DNA of 64,000 bases, from positions 62,001-126,000 of the forward strand of contig NZ_JH600286.1 of NCBI RefSeq assembly GCF_000245335.1. Direction: 5' to 3'. Positions 53,451 through 62,786 of the stretch are shown here, piece by piece (position 1 is the first letter of the stretch; the number at the start of each line of letters is the position of its first letter). This DNA comes from Bacillus mojavensis RO-H-1 = KCTC 3706 (GTDB lineage: Bacteria > Bacillota > Bacilli > Bacillales > Bacillaceae). Both the position numbers and the translations under genes were made by a program. The notes below the pieces were generated by a model, which had not been told where the DNA came from, did not search any database, and was given only the letters and a program-made list of their open reading frames with translations.

Positions 53451-54503
53451 CTAGTTGACTGCTAAAACAGACATTTTTTGAGAGTTGCTATCTTTCTCAA
53501 AGAACATTTCTAATACTTCCTGTGATCTAAAACCATCATTAAAAGAAGGGATCTCAACCCAATCTTTCTGAGTTGAAGCAATCCAGTTGATCAACTCGCT
53601 TCTAAAAGAATCAGCCCAACCGTAAAATTCGTTTGGCGGATCGTTTAATAGACTTTGCGGTACTGGGCAGTCTACCACGTTCAAGCCATCTATGAGCTTG
53701 TAAATGTGAGGGTTACCAGTGTGGTATTTAAACTCTTTTTTGTGTCCAACTACCTCAATGCTAAAACCGCAGTCTTCAGGTACAGAACATTTTGATGTGA
53801 TGATATTTACAAATACCTTGTTCTTCAGTTGTCCATAAATTTCTGCATAGTCATCTACAAGTACCTGTTTATCCTCTTTTGTTTTTACATTTGTGTTCAT
53901 CTTTGCCATTACTGATTCTGTGATGAAATCACTCTCAAACAAATACCATACCATGTCGATAAGGTGAATACCCAGATCCCCCAATGATCCACTAGTCTTC
54001 TTACTATTAGCGTCATCTCTCCAAGTAAATTTCTTACGTCTAAGCGCACTATTTTTCTTGAAGTGTACTTTTATAGACAGTATGTTACCTAGTTCATTAT
54101 TGATAATTAAGCTTTTTAAGATATTTACGTAAGACAAATATCTATAATTAAATCCCATACTAGCTCTTACGCCTAACCTTTGAGCAGTATCTTTCATTAT
54201 GCTTGCTTCCTCAAGAGAAATAGCCATAGGCTTTTCGCACAATACATGCTTATGTTTTTCTAATGCTTGCAAAGCATGTTCTTTATGGCAAAAGTTAGGT
54301 GATGCTACAATTAAACCTTCAGAGACATCTATAAGTTCATCTACATTTTCATATGTCTTCCCACCGAAAGTTTTCACAAAGCTTTCCGCATTTTGTTGAT
54401 TTATGTCATACACTCCTACTAACTCTGCATTTTTTATTGTAGATAAAGCAGTTGCGTGCGCTTTTGCAATACCGCCTGCACCTATGATACCAATCTTCTT
54501 CAT
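53451..54503 (-). CDS. ntdC: Glucose-6-phosphate 3-dehydrogenase NtdC
   Basis: 350 residues from the ATG at 54503 behind GAGGAGGAA; the ORF extends to 54527, overlapping ntdB. Gfo/Idh/MocA oxidoreductase: KIGIIGAGGIAKAHATALS (NAD-binding), then HVLCEKPMAISLEEA (the EKP motif, near residue 95), and SLGDLGIHLIDMVWYL (His of the active site). NtdC oxidises glucose 6-phosphate at C3 as the first step to kanosamine 6-phosphate on the way to 3,3'-neotrehalosadiamine. Confidence 0.95.
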   Translation of the reverse strand: MKKIGIIGAGGIAKAHATALSTIKNAELVGVYDINQQNAESFVKTFGGKTYENVDELIDVSEGLIVASPNFCHKEHALQALEKHKHVLCEKPMAISLEEASIMKDTAQRLGVRASMGFNYRYLSYVNILKSLIINNELGNILSIKVHFKKNSALRRKKFTWRDDANSKKTSGSLGDLGIHLIDMVWYLFESDFITESVMAKMNTNVKTKEDKQVLVDDYAEIYGQLKNKVFVNIITSKCSVPEDCGFSIEVVGHKKEFKYHTGNPHIYKLIDGLNVVDCPVPQSLLNDPPNEFYGWADSFRSELINWIASTQKDWVEIPSFNDGFRSQEVLEMFFEKDSNSQKMSVLAVN

Positions 54504-54519
54504 ATCTATTTCCTCCTCA

Positions 54520-55365
54520 TTATCCAATTAATTTTTTTAAGGTATGAGTAATTCCTTTTGAGTACTCACTATCAGTTATCAATTGGTGCAGGTTTTTTGC
54601 TTCTTGTGTTGCATTTTTTAGTAGATATCCATTTCCTACTGCCTGTAACATCCGAACATCATTTCCACTATCTCCAAATGCGATAGCTTTTTCAGTATTT
54701 AGGTTGTATTTCTCTAACATAAACTTTACAATTTCATTCTTTCCTGTTCCCATGGGTATAAAATCGACATCATAGCTGTCTTCTGGATCACCCGCTAAGG
54801 GATTACACCGATTTATATTTACTGAAACTCTGTATTCTTTGCAGATTTTTTCAATTGCTAATAGGTTTTTCTTGTCGTTTATTTCATCTTGTTCCTGATA
54901 ATAGAAATTATGCTTATACCGTGACGTTCCTAATTGAGTTTGAGGATTCAAAAGAATGTTATGATTTTCATGTAACTGTTTTACAAGTATCTCAATCTTT
55001 TCTTTACTAAACTCTTCATTTATACGACTGTTCCACTCATTATCTTGCTGTCCGAAGTTATGCTCTGAAAAGTACGTAATTTCAGTTCCAAGATCACTAG
55101 CTATAAAATGCGGGAAATATCTAAATTTTCCTCGTCCCATTTTATCGAGAATAGATTCTATACTACTCCCAGTAACCCATCCGATTAATAGTTCCCCATC
55201 TTTACTTTTTTGTTCTAGATAGTCTTCGAGTTCATATATGTCTTGTTGTTTTTGTTCATCGATTGTATGCGGAAAATACGTTTCATCAAAATCACAAAAA
55301 ACAATATACTTAGGATGTTCGACCTTGGATAACGTTTTATACTCTGACTTCTTGCTTAATAACAT
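54520..55365 (-). CDS. ntdB: Kanosamine-6-phosphate phosphatase NtdB
   Basis: 281 residues, ATG at 55365 behind TGGAGGGAC, overlapping ntdA by 29 bases. HAD-superfamily Cof-type phosphatase: YIVFCDFDETYFPHT (DxD motif I, near residue 25), and AIAFGDSGNDVRMLQAVGNGYLL (motif IV near 215). It removes phosphate from kanosamine 6-phosphate to give kanosamine, the third step of the NtdCAB pathway. Confidence 0.95.
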   Translation of the reverse strand: MLLSKKSEYKTLSKVEHPKYIVFCDFDETYFPHTIDEQKQQDIYELEDYLEQKSKDGELLIGWVTGSSIESILDKMGRGKFRYFPHFIASDLGTEITYFSEHNFGQQDNEWNSRINEEFSKEKIEILVKQLHENHNILLNPQTQLGTSRYKHNFYYQEQDEINDKKNLLAIEKICKEYRVSVNINRCNPLAGDPEDSYDVDFIPMGTGKNEIVKFMLEKYNLNTEKAIAFGDSGNDVRMLQAVGNGYLLKNATQEAKNLHQLITDSEYSKGITHTLKKLIG

Positions 55366-56662
55366 GAAACAGTCCCTCCATTACTCTGTCTTGTTCTTCT
55401 AAAGTAAATGACGGATATAATGGCAAATGCAGTACCTGACTATGAGCCTTTTCCGTATGAACCAATTGGAGTTTTGTATACTTGTCCTGTACTAGTGGAG
55501 TTTTTTGCATATGAGACAGTATTGGATAATATACATCTGTTTGAACACCAAACTCTTCATTTAATTTAGTCATGATATCTGTCCTATCTTCTGTTCTTAC
55601 CTTAATAGGAAACAGATGCCACACATGATCTTCGCTTAATTCTGGTAATTCAATAAGGCCTTTATTCTGTAATTCTGCTAATTGAGTAATGTATCTATCC
55701 GCCAAAAACAGTCTTTTGAAATTGTTTAATGAAAGATACTTCATTCTCTCTAAACCAATTGCTGCCTGTAAATTGTCCATTTTTGAATTTAATCCAAAAT
55801 TGATGACTTTCTTATTTTTTACATTTACTTCAAAACCATGATAACTAAATTGAATGCATGTTTTAGCGAGTTCTTCATTATCAGTTGCTATTGCCCCGGC
55901 CTTACCGCATACACCAAAATTCTTATATGGATTAAAACTTAATGTAGTGATGTCTGCATACTTTCCTAAGTCTGTCAGTCCAATTCCTTGGCAAGCATCC
56001 TCAATTACTTTCAATTGATAACGATTTGCTATTTGACGGATATGCTTCATTTCTGAATGTTTTCCGTACAAATGCACAGGTAGAATAAACTTTGTAGAAG
56101 GGGTTATTGCTTCCTCAATTTTGTTAGGATCGATGCAGAATGTTTGTGGGTTACTATCTACATAGATAGGAACGCCTCCCAAGGCTAACACAGCATTTTC
56201 AGTAGCTGAAAAGCTATTAGCTGGCATGATCACTTCGTCCCCTCGGTTTAACCCTAAAGCCAATAATCCTATCATAATAGCATCCGTTCCACTGCTGGTT
56301 GCAATTACATACCTTTTATGTAAATATGTAGATAAAACTTTCTCGAATTTCTCTAAATAGGAACCACTCGTAAATTTTCCAGTTGGCAAAACTTTAGATA
56401 ATGTATTTAAGATATCATCCACTTCATCATTGGTTATTAATCTGTCTACAGGCATAAAAGGGACTTTATTGATTTCGCGATTTTTTTGGTAGTTGAAAAG
56501 GTCATTTTCAATATCTGTATTTTCTTTTAATACTTGTCTCAATCGCTCGTTTACAATACTGTCTTCAATAACAAGTTCTTTTCCTTGTACGTCACCTTTT
56601 AAGTGTTTTAGCAGTAACATGTTTTCTTTACTTTTACCTGAAACTCTAACCTGTTTTTGCAT
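55337..56662 (-). CDS. ntdA: 3-oxo-glucose-6-phosphate:glutamate aminotransferase NtdA
   Basis: 441 residues from the ATG at 56662 behind TGGAGG; the ORF opens at 56677. DegT/DnrJ/EryC1 sugar aminotransferase using PLP: YVIATSSGTDAIMIGLLALG, GDEVIMPANSFSATENAVLA, and the PLP lysine in TLSFNPYKNFGVCGKAGAIAT (near 245). It has the extra N-terminal domain of about 90 residues typical of NtdA. It makes kanosamine 6-phosphate from the 3-oxo sugar. First gene of the ntd operon; a cre-like site lies in its promoter. Confidence 0.95.
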   Translation of the reverse strand: MQKQVRVSGKSKENMLLLKHLKGDVQGKELVIEDSIVNERLRQVLKENTDIENDLFNYQKNREINKVPFMPVDRLITNDEVDDILNTLSKVLPTGKFTSGSYLEKFEKVLSTYLHKRYVIATSSGTDAIMIGLLALGLNRGDEVIMPANSFSATENAVLALGGVPIYVDSNPQTFCIDPNKIEEAITPSTKFILPVHLYGKHSEMKHIRQIANRYQLKVIEDACQGIGLTDLGKYADITTLSFNPYKNFGVCGKAGAIATDNEELAKTCIQFSYHGFEVNVKNKKVINFGLNSKMDNLQAAIGLERMKYLSLNNFKRLFLADRYITQLAELQNKGLIELPELSEDHVWHLFPIKVRTEDRTDIMTKLNEEFGVQTDVYYPILSHMQKTPLVQDKYTKLQLVHTEKAHSQVLHLPLYPSFTLEEQDRVMEGLFHVIKQEVRV

Positions 56663-56712
56663 GAACAGTACCTCCAATGATTTATAATCTGGAAAATTTG
56701 ATACAAATTTAT

Positions 56713-56741
56713 CCTAATTTCTGAAACCGATAACATGTCAA
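56713..56741 (-). promoter_or_regulatory. ntdA promoter with cre-like/LacI-type operator
   Basis: On the minus strand TTGACA (56741-56736) has only weak -10 candidates: ATTAGG at 17-base spacing, or TAGGAT at 19. Immediately inside is TGAAACCGATAACA (plus strand 56722-56735), which fits the CcpA cre consensus TGNAANCGNWNNCA and could equally be the NtdR site, since both are LacI-family. The poor -10 fits a promoter that needs activation. Confidence 0.6.
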
Positions 56742-56765
56742 TAACTTTTTTGAGGAAGGGAAAAT

Positions 56766-57754
56766 ATGCCTACAATTGATGAAATAGCAAGATTATGCAA
56801 TGTGTCTAAAACCACAGTCTCAAGAGTGTTGAATAATCACCCTTATGTGTCGAAAGAAAAAGAGATACGATCTTAAAGGCTATTAACGAACTTGACTACA
56901 CTCCCAATTATTTGGCTCGAAATTTTAGGAGAAATAAAACACAAACGATAGCTTTATCGGTTCCAAGTATCGACCATCCATTTTTTGCTCGATTAATAAA
57001 AGGGGTTTCTCATGAAGCACTGTTTAAGAATTACAAGGTCATTGTATTTCAAACCTTTTATGACAAACAGACAGAGCTGGAGCTACTAGAGCTATTGAAA
57101 CACAAAGAAGTGGATGGTATTATTCTTGGAACTCTAGAAAATGAATGGGATAAGATATCTCCTTTCTTAAAGTATGGTCCTATCTTATTATGTAATGAAT
57201 ATCATCACTCAGCGGACATCACGATCATTGGGTATGATGAATTTGAAGCGACATACATGGGGGTAGTACATTTAATTGAAAGAGGACATAAAAAAATTGG
57301 ATTTTGTTTTGATACTCCATACAGCGAAGCTCAATGTCAGAGGAAAGAGGGTTACTTGAAAGCTTTACGAGATTACAATTTACATCATAGAAACGAATGG
57401 ATATTCGGTGAATTGTTTAATATCGAGGATGGCTTTCGTGTTTTTCATAAGATAAAGGATCTAAAGGACAGACCCTCAGCAATATTTACAGGAAATGATC
57501 AAGTCGCCGCAGGGATTATTAAACAGGCGATAAAAAATGGCTTTAACGTTCCAGAAGACTTAGCTGTAATTGGTTTTGACAACCAATCGATTTGCCAAGT
57601 AGTGACTCCGACCATCACAACAATTGATATTCCCATAATAGAATTAGGGCAACAGGCTGTGTTGAAAATGATCGAGTATATTTCGGGTAACACTTCTTTA
57701 AACAGAAGAATTATTAAACTGCCAACAAAACTTATTATAAGAGAATCAACTTAA
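56766..57754 (+). pseudogene. ntdR: ntdR, LacI-family regulator, frameshifted after the DNA-binding helix
   Basis: The ATG at 56766 follows GAGGAAGGG and reads MPTIDEIARLCNVSKTTVSR..., a classic LacI helix-turn-helix. After codon 32 the frame breaks: EKEIRS then TAA at 56874. The next frame continues exactly where the family would: RDTILKAINELDYTPNYLAR, then a full periplasmic-binding-type effector domain to 57754. One A is missing from the run at 56857-56861 (A5; A6 would restore VSKEKRDT). The effector part could start at the TTG at 56912 but would lack DNA-binding. Intact NtdR activates ntdABC in response to neotrehalosadiamine, so activation is probably lost here. Sequencing error in the A-run is the alternative. 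Confidence 0.9.
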
Positions 57755-57795
57755 CTATAGATTTTCACTTCCTTATCATTTTATAACTGTGTATA

Positions 57796-57833
57796 GAAAA
57801 AAGAGGTTATCATGTATAACCTCTTTTTCTATC
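57796..57833. terminator. Terminator after ntdR
   Basis: AAAAAGAGGTTAT-CATGT-ATAACCTCTTTTT, a 13-base perfect stem. It can also serve yhjN from the other side. The gap to yhjN is otherwise featureless. Confidence 0.88.
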
Positions 57834-57927
57834 AGGAAATTTCACTTTCCTGCCCCATTTTGAAGTCTCCATACTCTGCAGAATAGAGTGACTCCCCCTT
57901 TTATGCCTAAGTCTTCCTTTTTTTCAA

Positions 57928-59082
57928 CTAGGCATTGCTGCCGCTTATCGAACTCTCTTTGCCTTTTTTTTCACCATGAAGATGGTGAAGCAGACGATAA
58001 AACGGCGGCAAGAGGGCAATGACAAGGATGACGCGTATGACCTGAACCGCAACGACAAAGGTGGAATCGGCATGCAATGTAACAGACGTCGTCGCCATTT
58101 CCGCGATGCCGCCGGGGGCAAATGCCAAAACAGAGGTGATCAGCGAAATTCCTGTCAGTTTGGAAACAATCACCGCGCTTAAAAGCATAGCGGCAATTAA
58201 GCCGACTGATGAAATGAAACCGACGATCATGATACGTGTAACGCCGGCAAACATGCTTTTGTACATCTTAGAACCGATTGTAGCCCCTAGAAATATCTGC
58301 GAAAGATGGTTTGCCTGTGACGGCCACCATGCAAGAATGTCATGGCCTGTTATTGAAGCGCCGCCTATGTGCACGGCCGCTACACCGAGCATACTGCCGA
58401 GCAGCCACGGAGCGGGAAATTTTAAATATTTTGCCGCTTTGCAAGCTCCCCAGGCAACGAAAATGAGAACGCCGGTCCACAGTACGGGAGCGAGCCCGAT
58501 TTCTGTCGTGGCAGCGGATACCGTTTGGGTTGTTGCATTTGCGGGACCATCTTGTTTAGCGTAAATCAGGATAACCAAAAACGGAATAGACAGGACCACG
58601 AGCAACACCCGCATCATTTGAACGAGACTGACAATAGCGGTATTGGCACCGACCTCCTGGGCAATACTCGGCATGGCGGACAGTCCGCCGGGAGCCGTGC
58701 CGACAAAGCTGGTCATCATATCTGTTTTGCTGAAACGCCAAAGCACATAGCCTGACAGCATGGCAAGGAGTATCGATAAAATCAGCATAATGCCGACCGA
58801 AAACCAATGATCTTTGAGGACAGACAGAACGGATAGGTTCAGCTTTTGGCCCAATTCAATGCCGAGGATCATCTGCCCGAGAGCGAGCCACCGGCGGTTA
58901 ATTCCTTTTTGATCTGGCGCCATCATCAGCCAAGCCGGCCGTATCATAGCGAGACAGCAGGCGACAATCAGCGTTCCGATCATCCATCCGATCGATATTC
59001 CGGTTAACGAAAGAATAAATCCCCCGGCTGCACTGATTGCGATAAACCATAGATCTGTGAGGAGATTTTTGTCTTTCTTCAA
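57928..59082 (-). CDS. yhjN: AbrB-type membrane transporter YhjN
   Basis: 384 residues, ATG at 59082. Ten or so membrane helices in two similar halves: GGFILSLTGISIGWMIGTLIVACCLA and the later APWLLGSMLGVAAVHIGG, each followed by a helix-turn with TAPGGLSAMPSIAQEVGAN or FAPGGIAEMATTSVTLHADSTFV. This repeat with APGG is the hallmark of the AbrB/ammonia-monooxygenase-like membrane family (not the AbrB repressor). No substrate is known. Confidence 0.9.
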   Translation of the reverse strand: MKKDKNLLTDLWFIAISAAGGFILSLTGISIGWMIGTLIVACCLAMIRPAWLMMAPDQKGINRRWLALGQMILGIELGQKLNLSVLSVLKDHWFSVGIMLILSILLAMLSGYVLWRFSKTDMMTSFVGTAPGGLSAMPSIAQEVGANTAIVSLVQMMRVLLVVLSIPFLVILIYAKQDGPANATTQTVSAATTEIGLAPVLWTGVLIFVAWGACKAAKYLKFPAPWLLGSMLGVAAVHIGGASITGHDILAWWPSQANHLSQIFLGATIGSKMYKSMFAGVTRIMIVGFISSVGLIAAMLLSAVIVSKLTGISLITSVLAFAPGGIAEMATTSVTLHADSTFVVAVQVIRVILVIALLPPFYRLLHHLHGEKKGKESSISGSNA

Positions 59083-59189
59083 TATAAAACCCTTCTTCCT
59101 ATTAACTTACAGCTCCAATTGTTCATGTAGTGAATGTATCATTACTATAGTATATTTTTGTTGATAATGAAATTATGAATTTTTTTCTG

Positions 59190-60392
59190 TCAGCCATTCA
59201 CTTTTCTTATGACCTTATATTCAATCCTCTCCATGATATGAGACTGCAAGAAACCGGCGGCGAGAAGACAAGCGGAAAGACTGTAAAACATGATTTCCCC
59301 GCCAAACGAAGTCAGGATCAGTCCGCCGGCCAGCGGTCCGATTGACCGTGAAATATCCCAATGCAAGCCGTATATCGCATAGAAACGGCCGAGCATATGC
59401 GGCGGCGCCAGCCGAGAAATAAAGGTTTGAATATGAGTGAGTCCGATGCTTTCTCCAACCGTCATCACGGCAGCAGTCAGCATAAGCAGCGTCAAAGATG
59501 TTGAGAATGCAAAGCCGGCGGCCGCAAGTGAGTAGCTGATATAGGTGATGAGAAGAATCGCTTTCATCGAGAACTTTTCTGTCCATTTTACTAGAGGAAC
59601 TTGAAGAACAAAGCTTAATAACGCTTTTGCCGCTGAATAGATTGCCAGCATGGACAGGTAATCAGGAAACACACTTTTGCTAAACAGCCTGTATGTCGTT
59701 TCTGTTTGCGCGTATAACATGCTGATTGGGAGAGAAAGCAGCAAAAGGATCAAAACAGGCCGATATCTTGTGAAACGCTCGGATAATGCTGCGGGATGAT
59801 CGGCTTTTAGCGGCTTTGTTTCTGGTAATTTAAAGGCGGCGATAAGAAAATAAACGAACAGGGCCGCGGCATCTAATGCAAATATCCAAACGGGATCATG
59901 AGCGTACAGCAGCAGCCCAAGCAGCGGACCTGCCGTCAATCCTGCTGAGTAGATGGCATTGATGACGGCAAAAACTTCCGAACGTCTGCTTTCCGGCGTG
60001 CTTTCGGCGATCTGTGCGCGTGATGCAGGAATGTACAGGGATCTGCCGATGCCGTTGAGGATATAAAGGAATGCGAAAAAATATGCATCATGAGCAAAAA
60101 CAAAACCCGCCATTGCCGCTGTTTGCAGAAGCAGGGCAGTAAGGATCGCTGTTCGCCGTCCGAGCTGATCTGTCACACGTCCCGCTATGAGTGTCAGGCA
60201 AATATCAGCGAAGGGCTGAAGACTGATGATAAGCATGGGAAGCATCACGCTTCCGTTTAATTGCTCATGCAGATACAGCACCATAAACGGCCCCATCATG
60301 GCACCTGTCAGGCTTGTCAGCATTTCGCCGAAAAACCGGAGCCAAACGGGTGCTGTGTAGCGGGATTTCATTGATTGGAAGAGGAGAAACAT
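59190..60392 (-). CDS. yhjO: MFS efflux transporter YhjO
   Basis: 400 residues from the ATG at 60392 behind AAGGCGGAA; an ORF extension to 60452 has no ribosome site. Twelve helices; motif A is visible as LIAGRVTDQLGRRTAILTALLL, and motif C-like GLTAGPLLGLLLYA follows in helix 5, typical of drug antiporters. It is divergent from yhjP, an SgrR-like regulator with solute-binding domain, 115 bases away, which may control it (inference). Confidence 0.9.
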   Translation of the reverse strand: MFLLFQSMKSRYTAPVWLRFFGEMLTSLTGAMMGPFMVLYLHEQLNGSVMLPMLIISLQPFADICLTLIAGRVTDQLGRRTAILTALLLQTAAMAGFVFAHDAYFFAFLYILNGIGRSLYIPASRAQIAESTPESRRSEVFAVINAIYSAGLTAGPLLGLLLYAHDPVWIFALDAAALFVYFLIAAFKLPETKPLKADHPAALSERFTRYRPVLILLLLSLPISMLYAQTETTYRLFSKSVFPDYLSMLAIYSAAKALLSFVLQVPLVKWTEKFSMKAILLITYISYSLAAAGFAFSTSLTLLMLTAAVMTVGESIGLTHIQTFISRLAPPHMLGRFYAIYGLHWDISRSIGPLAGGLILTSFGGEIMFYSLSACLLAAGFLQSHIMERIEYKVIRKVNG

Positions 60393-60507
60393 GTGATTTC
60401 CGCCTTTCGATGTTTGATATAGTAGTAGTGTATAAAAGGGGCGGCGGGCCAAAAAGAGAAGAAAATTAGTGAAAAAAATTCCCCTTTTTTGTCAGGAGGT
60501 GCAGGGA

Positions 60508-62238
60508 TTGAAGCTGATTGACCATTATGTGGCGCTCGCAAAAGCTGAGAGCGGCGAACCGGGACAGATGAAGGAAATGCCGCTCAGTGAGATTGCGGCT
60601 TGTTTATATTGTACAGAGAGAAATGCGAAGCTGATTTTACATAAGATGGAGAGCAAAAAATGGATCATTCGTGAGAGCGGATCGGGGCGCGGCCATAAAT
60701 CAAAAATCGCTTTTCTCCGTCAGCCGGAAGATTTGCTGCTTCAAACTGCCAAGGAATATACAACAGCCGGAAAGCTTAAAAAAGCAAAAGAACTGCTTGA
60801 ATATTATCAGCCGGTGTTTCCTGGGATTCAAAATGTGTATGACATGTGGTTTTCTGAGGTGTTCGGTTTTGTAACAGAAACCGGACAGGATGGTGAACAG
60901 GATGTGCTGCGCTTGTTTATAGCCCCAGCAGCGGTAAGCAATTTTGATCCGTGCAGGATTTTTCTGCGGTCAGAGGGCCATTTTGTCAAGCAGATTTATG
61001 ATACACTGCTCCGATTTGATCGGGAAAAGAGAGAGCCGCAGCCGCATTTAATCCACGGATGGAATAAAGCGGGGAAAAAACGGTGGAGATTTTTTCTTCG
61101 GAAAGGCGTTTCTTTTCATAATGGTAAGCCATTGACGTCAAGGGATGTTGTATTTACGTTTCAGCGTTTTATGGATCATGATGAAAATCCATATAAATGG
61201 CTGCTGAAAGGTGTTGAACGGATTTCAGAGAAAGGGCCTTTTTGTGTGGACATTGAGCTCGATCAGCCAAATGAGCTTTTGCCATATATTCTTTGTGATG
61301 AACGGCTGTCTATCCTGCCGGCAGAAATGAACGGCGAGGTGAATGGAACAGGACCTTTTTGCCTTGTTCAGCATGACGAACACATGCTCATTCTTCAAGC
61401 CAACGAGCGTTACTTTAAGGGCCGGGCATTCTTAGATCGTATTGAGTTTGTGTTTTCTGAGCAAGCAGATGATATGTACGGTTTTACCCTTCGAGAAAAA
61501 CAGAAACCTCCTGAGCGGCAAACTGTTTTTGAAGAACGGCATGTTCAATACTTGTCACTAAACCTCCGAAAGAAAGGGCCGCTTCAGCATCCAAGCTTGA
61601 GAAAAGCCCTTCGGCTGCTGATTTCATCTGAACAGCTCGTTCGTGAGGCGGGAGGACACAGAAGCATTCCTGTATCATCTTTTTTCCACCGGGCGCCTTT
61701 TGATTGGGGAGATGCTTCACCTGCGGAATTAATGAAAAAAAGCGGATATGCGGGAGAGACGTTGTCACTATTCACTTTTTCTGAAACGGATCATCGCGAG
61801 GACGCAGCATGGATTCAAGAGATTTGTGAACGGAGCGGCATTAGGCTTAATCTGGAATTTTGTACTGCTGCCGATTTGCGCCGACCGGAAATCGTACAAA
61901 TGGCTGACATCATTCATGACAGCGCAACGTTTTATGAAGAAAGTGAGTTTGGTTTTTTACATTTGCTGCTTTCGGAGAACAGCTTTTTGCATCAGCATCT
62001 TTCAGGTGACCAGAAACAGACATTTTCAGAAATGATAGAACGGTTTTTCTCATTACCCGACCGGTCTTCCAGAATGAATATAGTAAAACAAATTGACCGT
62101 CAGCTTATAGGGAGTTTTAGCGCGATACCGCTGTATCAAAATGTGCTTGAGGTAGCATCGAGTGAGACTGTTGAGGATCTCATGCTGGATGAAGAGGGGT
62201 GGATTGATTTTTACTCTGTATGGCTGTCAAAGGAGTGA
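60508..62238 (+). CDS. yhjP: SgrR-family transcriptional regulator YhjP
   Basis: 576 residues from the TTG at 60508, six bases after AGGAGGTG; the ORF opens 13 codons earlier without a ribosome site. N-terminal winged helix (EIAACLYCTERNAKLILHKMESKKWIIRESG, read across residues 30-60), then a full oligopeptide/solute-binding (SBP_bac_5) domain from about residue 145 without signal peptide: RKGVSFHNGKPLTSRDVVFTF and NGTGPFCLVQH. This matches SgrR-type regulators that sense a small ligand. Possible target is the divergent yhjO. Confidence 0.9.
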   Translation: MKLIDHYVALAKAESGEPGQMKEMPLSEIAACLYCTERNAKLILHKMESKKWIIRESGSGRGHKSKIAFLRQPEDLLLQTAKEYTTAGKLKKAKELLEYYQPVFPGIQNVYDMWFSEVFGFVTETGQDGEQDVLRLFIAPAAVSNFDPCRIFLRSEGHFVKQIYDTLLRFDREKREPQPHLIHGWNKAGKKRWRFFLRKGVSFHNGKPLTSRDVVFTFQRFMDHDENPYKWLLKGVERISEKGPFCVDIELDQPNELLPYILCDERLSILPAEMNGEVNGTGPFCLVQHDEHMLILQANERYFKGRAFLDRIEFVFSEQADDMYGFTLREKQKPPERQTVFEERHVQYLSLNLRKKGPLQHPSLRKALRLLISSEQLVREAGGHRSIPVSSFFHRAPFDWGDASPAELMKKSGYAGETLSLFTFSETDHREDAAWIQEICERSGIRLNLEFCTAADLRRPEIVQMADIIHDSATFYEESEFGFLHLLLSENSFLHQHLSGDQKQTFSEMIERFFSLPDRSSRMNIVKQIDRQLIGSFSAIPLYQNVLEVASSETVEDLMLDEEGWIDFYSVWLSKE

Positions 62239-62272
62239 AGAGGGCTCTCATTTGACCCCTCTCATGCTTCTG

Positions 62273-62587
62273 TTACGCAGCCATGCTGCGGCAGAGCTCA
62301 GCGCAGGCAAAGCAAGACTTCGCACACGCTTGGCAATGATCATGATCATGCTTTTCGCATTCAGTGCCGCAGGCTTCACAAATATCGGCGCAAAGTGCGC
62401 AAATTTCTTTCATAAAGGGGCTGTCCGTTTGCATGGCTTTCACTGCCAGCGCGCAAATATCCGCACATTCCCTGTCAAGCCGGATGCAGCCGCTCAGATC
62501 GTGGTGTGCACTTTCTGCCAAACATTTTGTGAAACAATGGTTGCAAGCTTCCATACATGTGATACAAGCTTCAATGGTTTGCTGCAT
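62273..62587 (-). CDS. yhjQ: Four-helix-bundle copper-binding protein YhjQ
   Basis: 104 residues, ATG at 62587 behind GAGGAATCA. Carries repeated Cys patterns of the DUF326/Csp family: CITCMEACNHCFTKC, CIRLDRECADIC, CALCADICEACGTECEKHDHDHCQACAKSCFACAELC. There are 17 or so cysteines, placed to line the inside of a four-helix bundle that stores Cu(I). Cytosolic, as no signal peptide is present. Lies beside the broken ferritin-like yhjR on the same strand. Confidence 0.9.
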   Translation of the reverse strand: MQQTIEACITCMEACNHCFTKCLAESAHHDLSGCIRLDRECADICALAVKAMQTDSPFMKEICALCADICEACGTECEKHDHDHCQACAKSCFACAELCRSMAA

Positions 62588-62786
62588 GCTTGATTCCTCC
62601 TCATATGTTCGTGTATGATTTTATGTTTCCCGGCTGATGGTAAGAAAAACAGTGGAGTGTGTTTTCGGGGAAGGGGTATGTATATATACCCTGATTGGGT
62701 AAATCTAACGTTCATCAGATAGTATAGAAACCAAACATCGTGATTTTGTTCATCCCGTGCGGCGCGCGTAAAGATACCCTTTGCCT

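Noticed and set aside
58061..58564. A 167-codon plus-strand ORF inside yhjN
   Set aside because: Antisense to the repeated membrane protein; no start signals.
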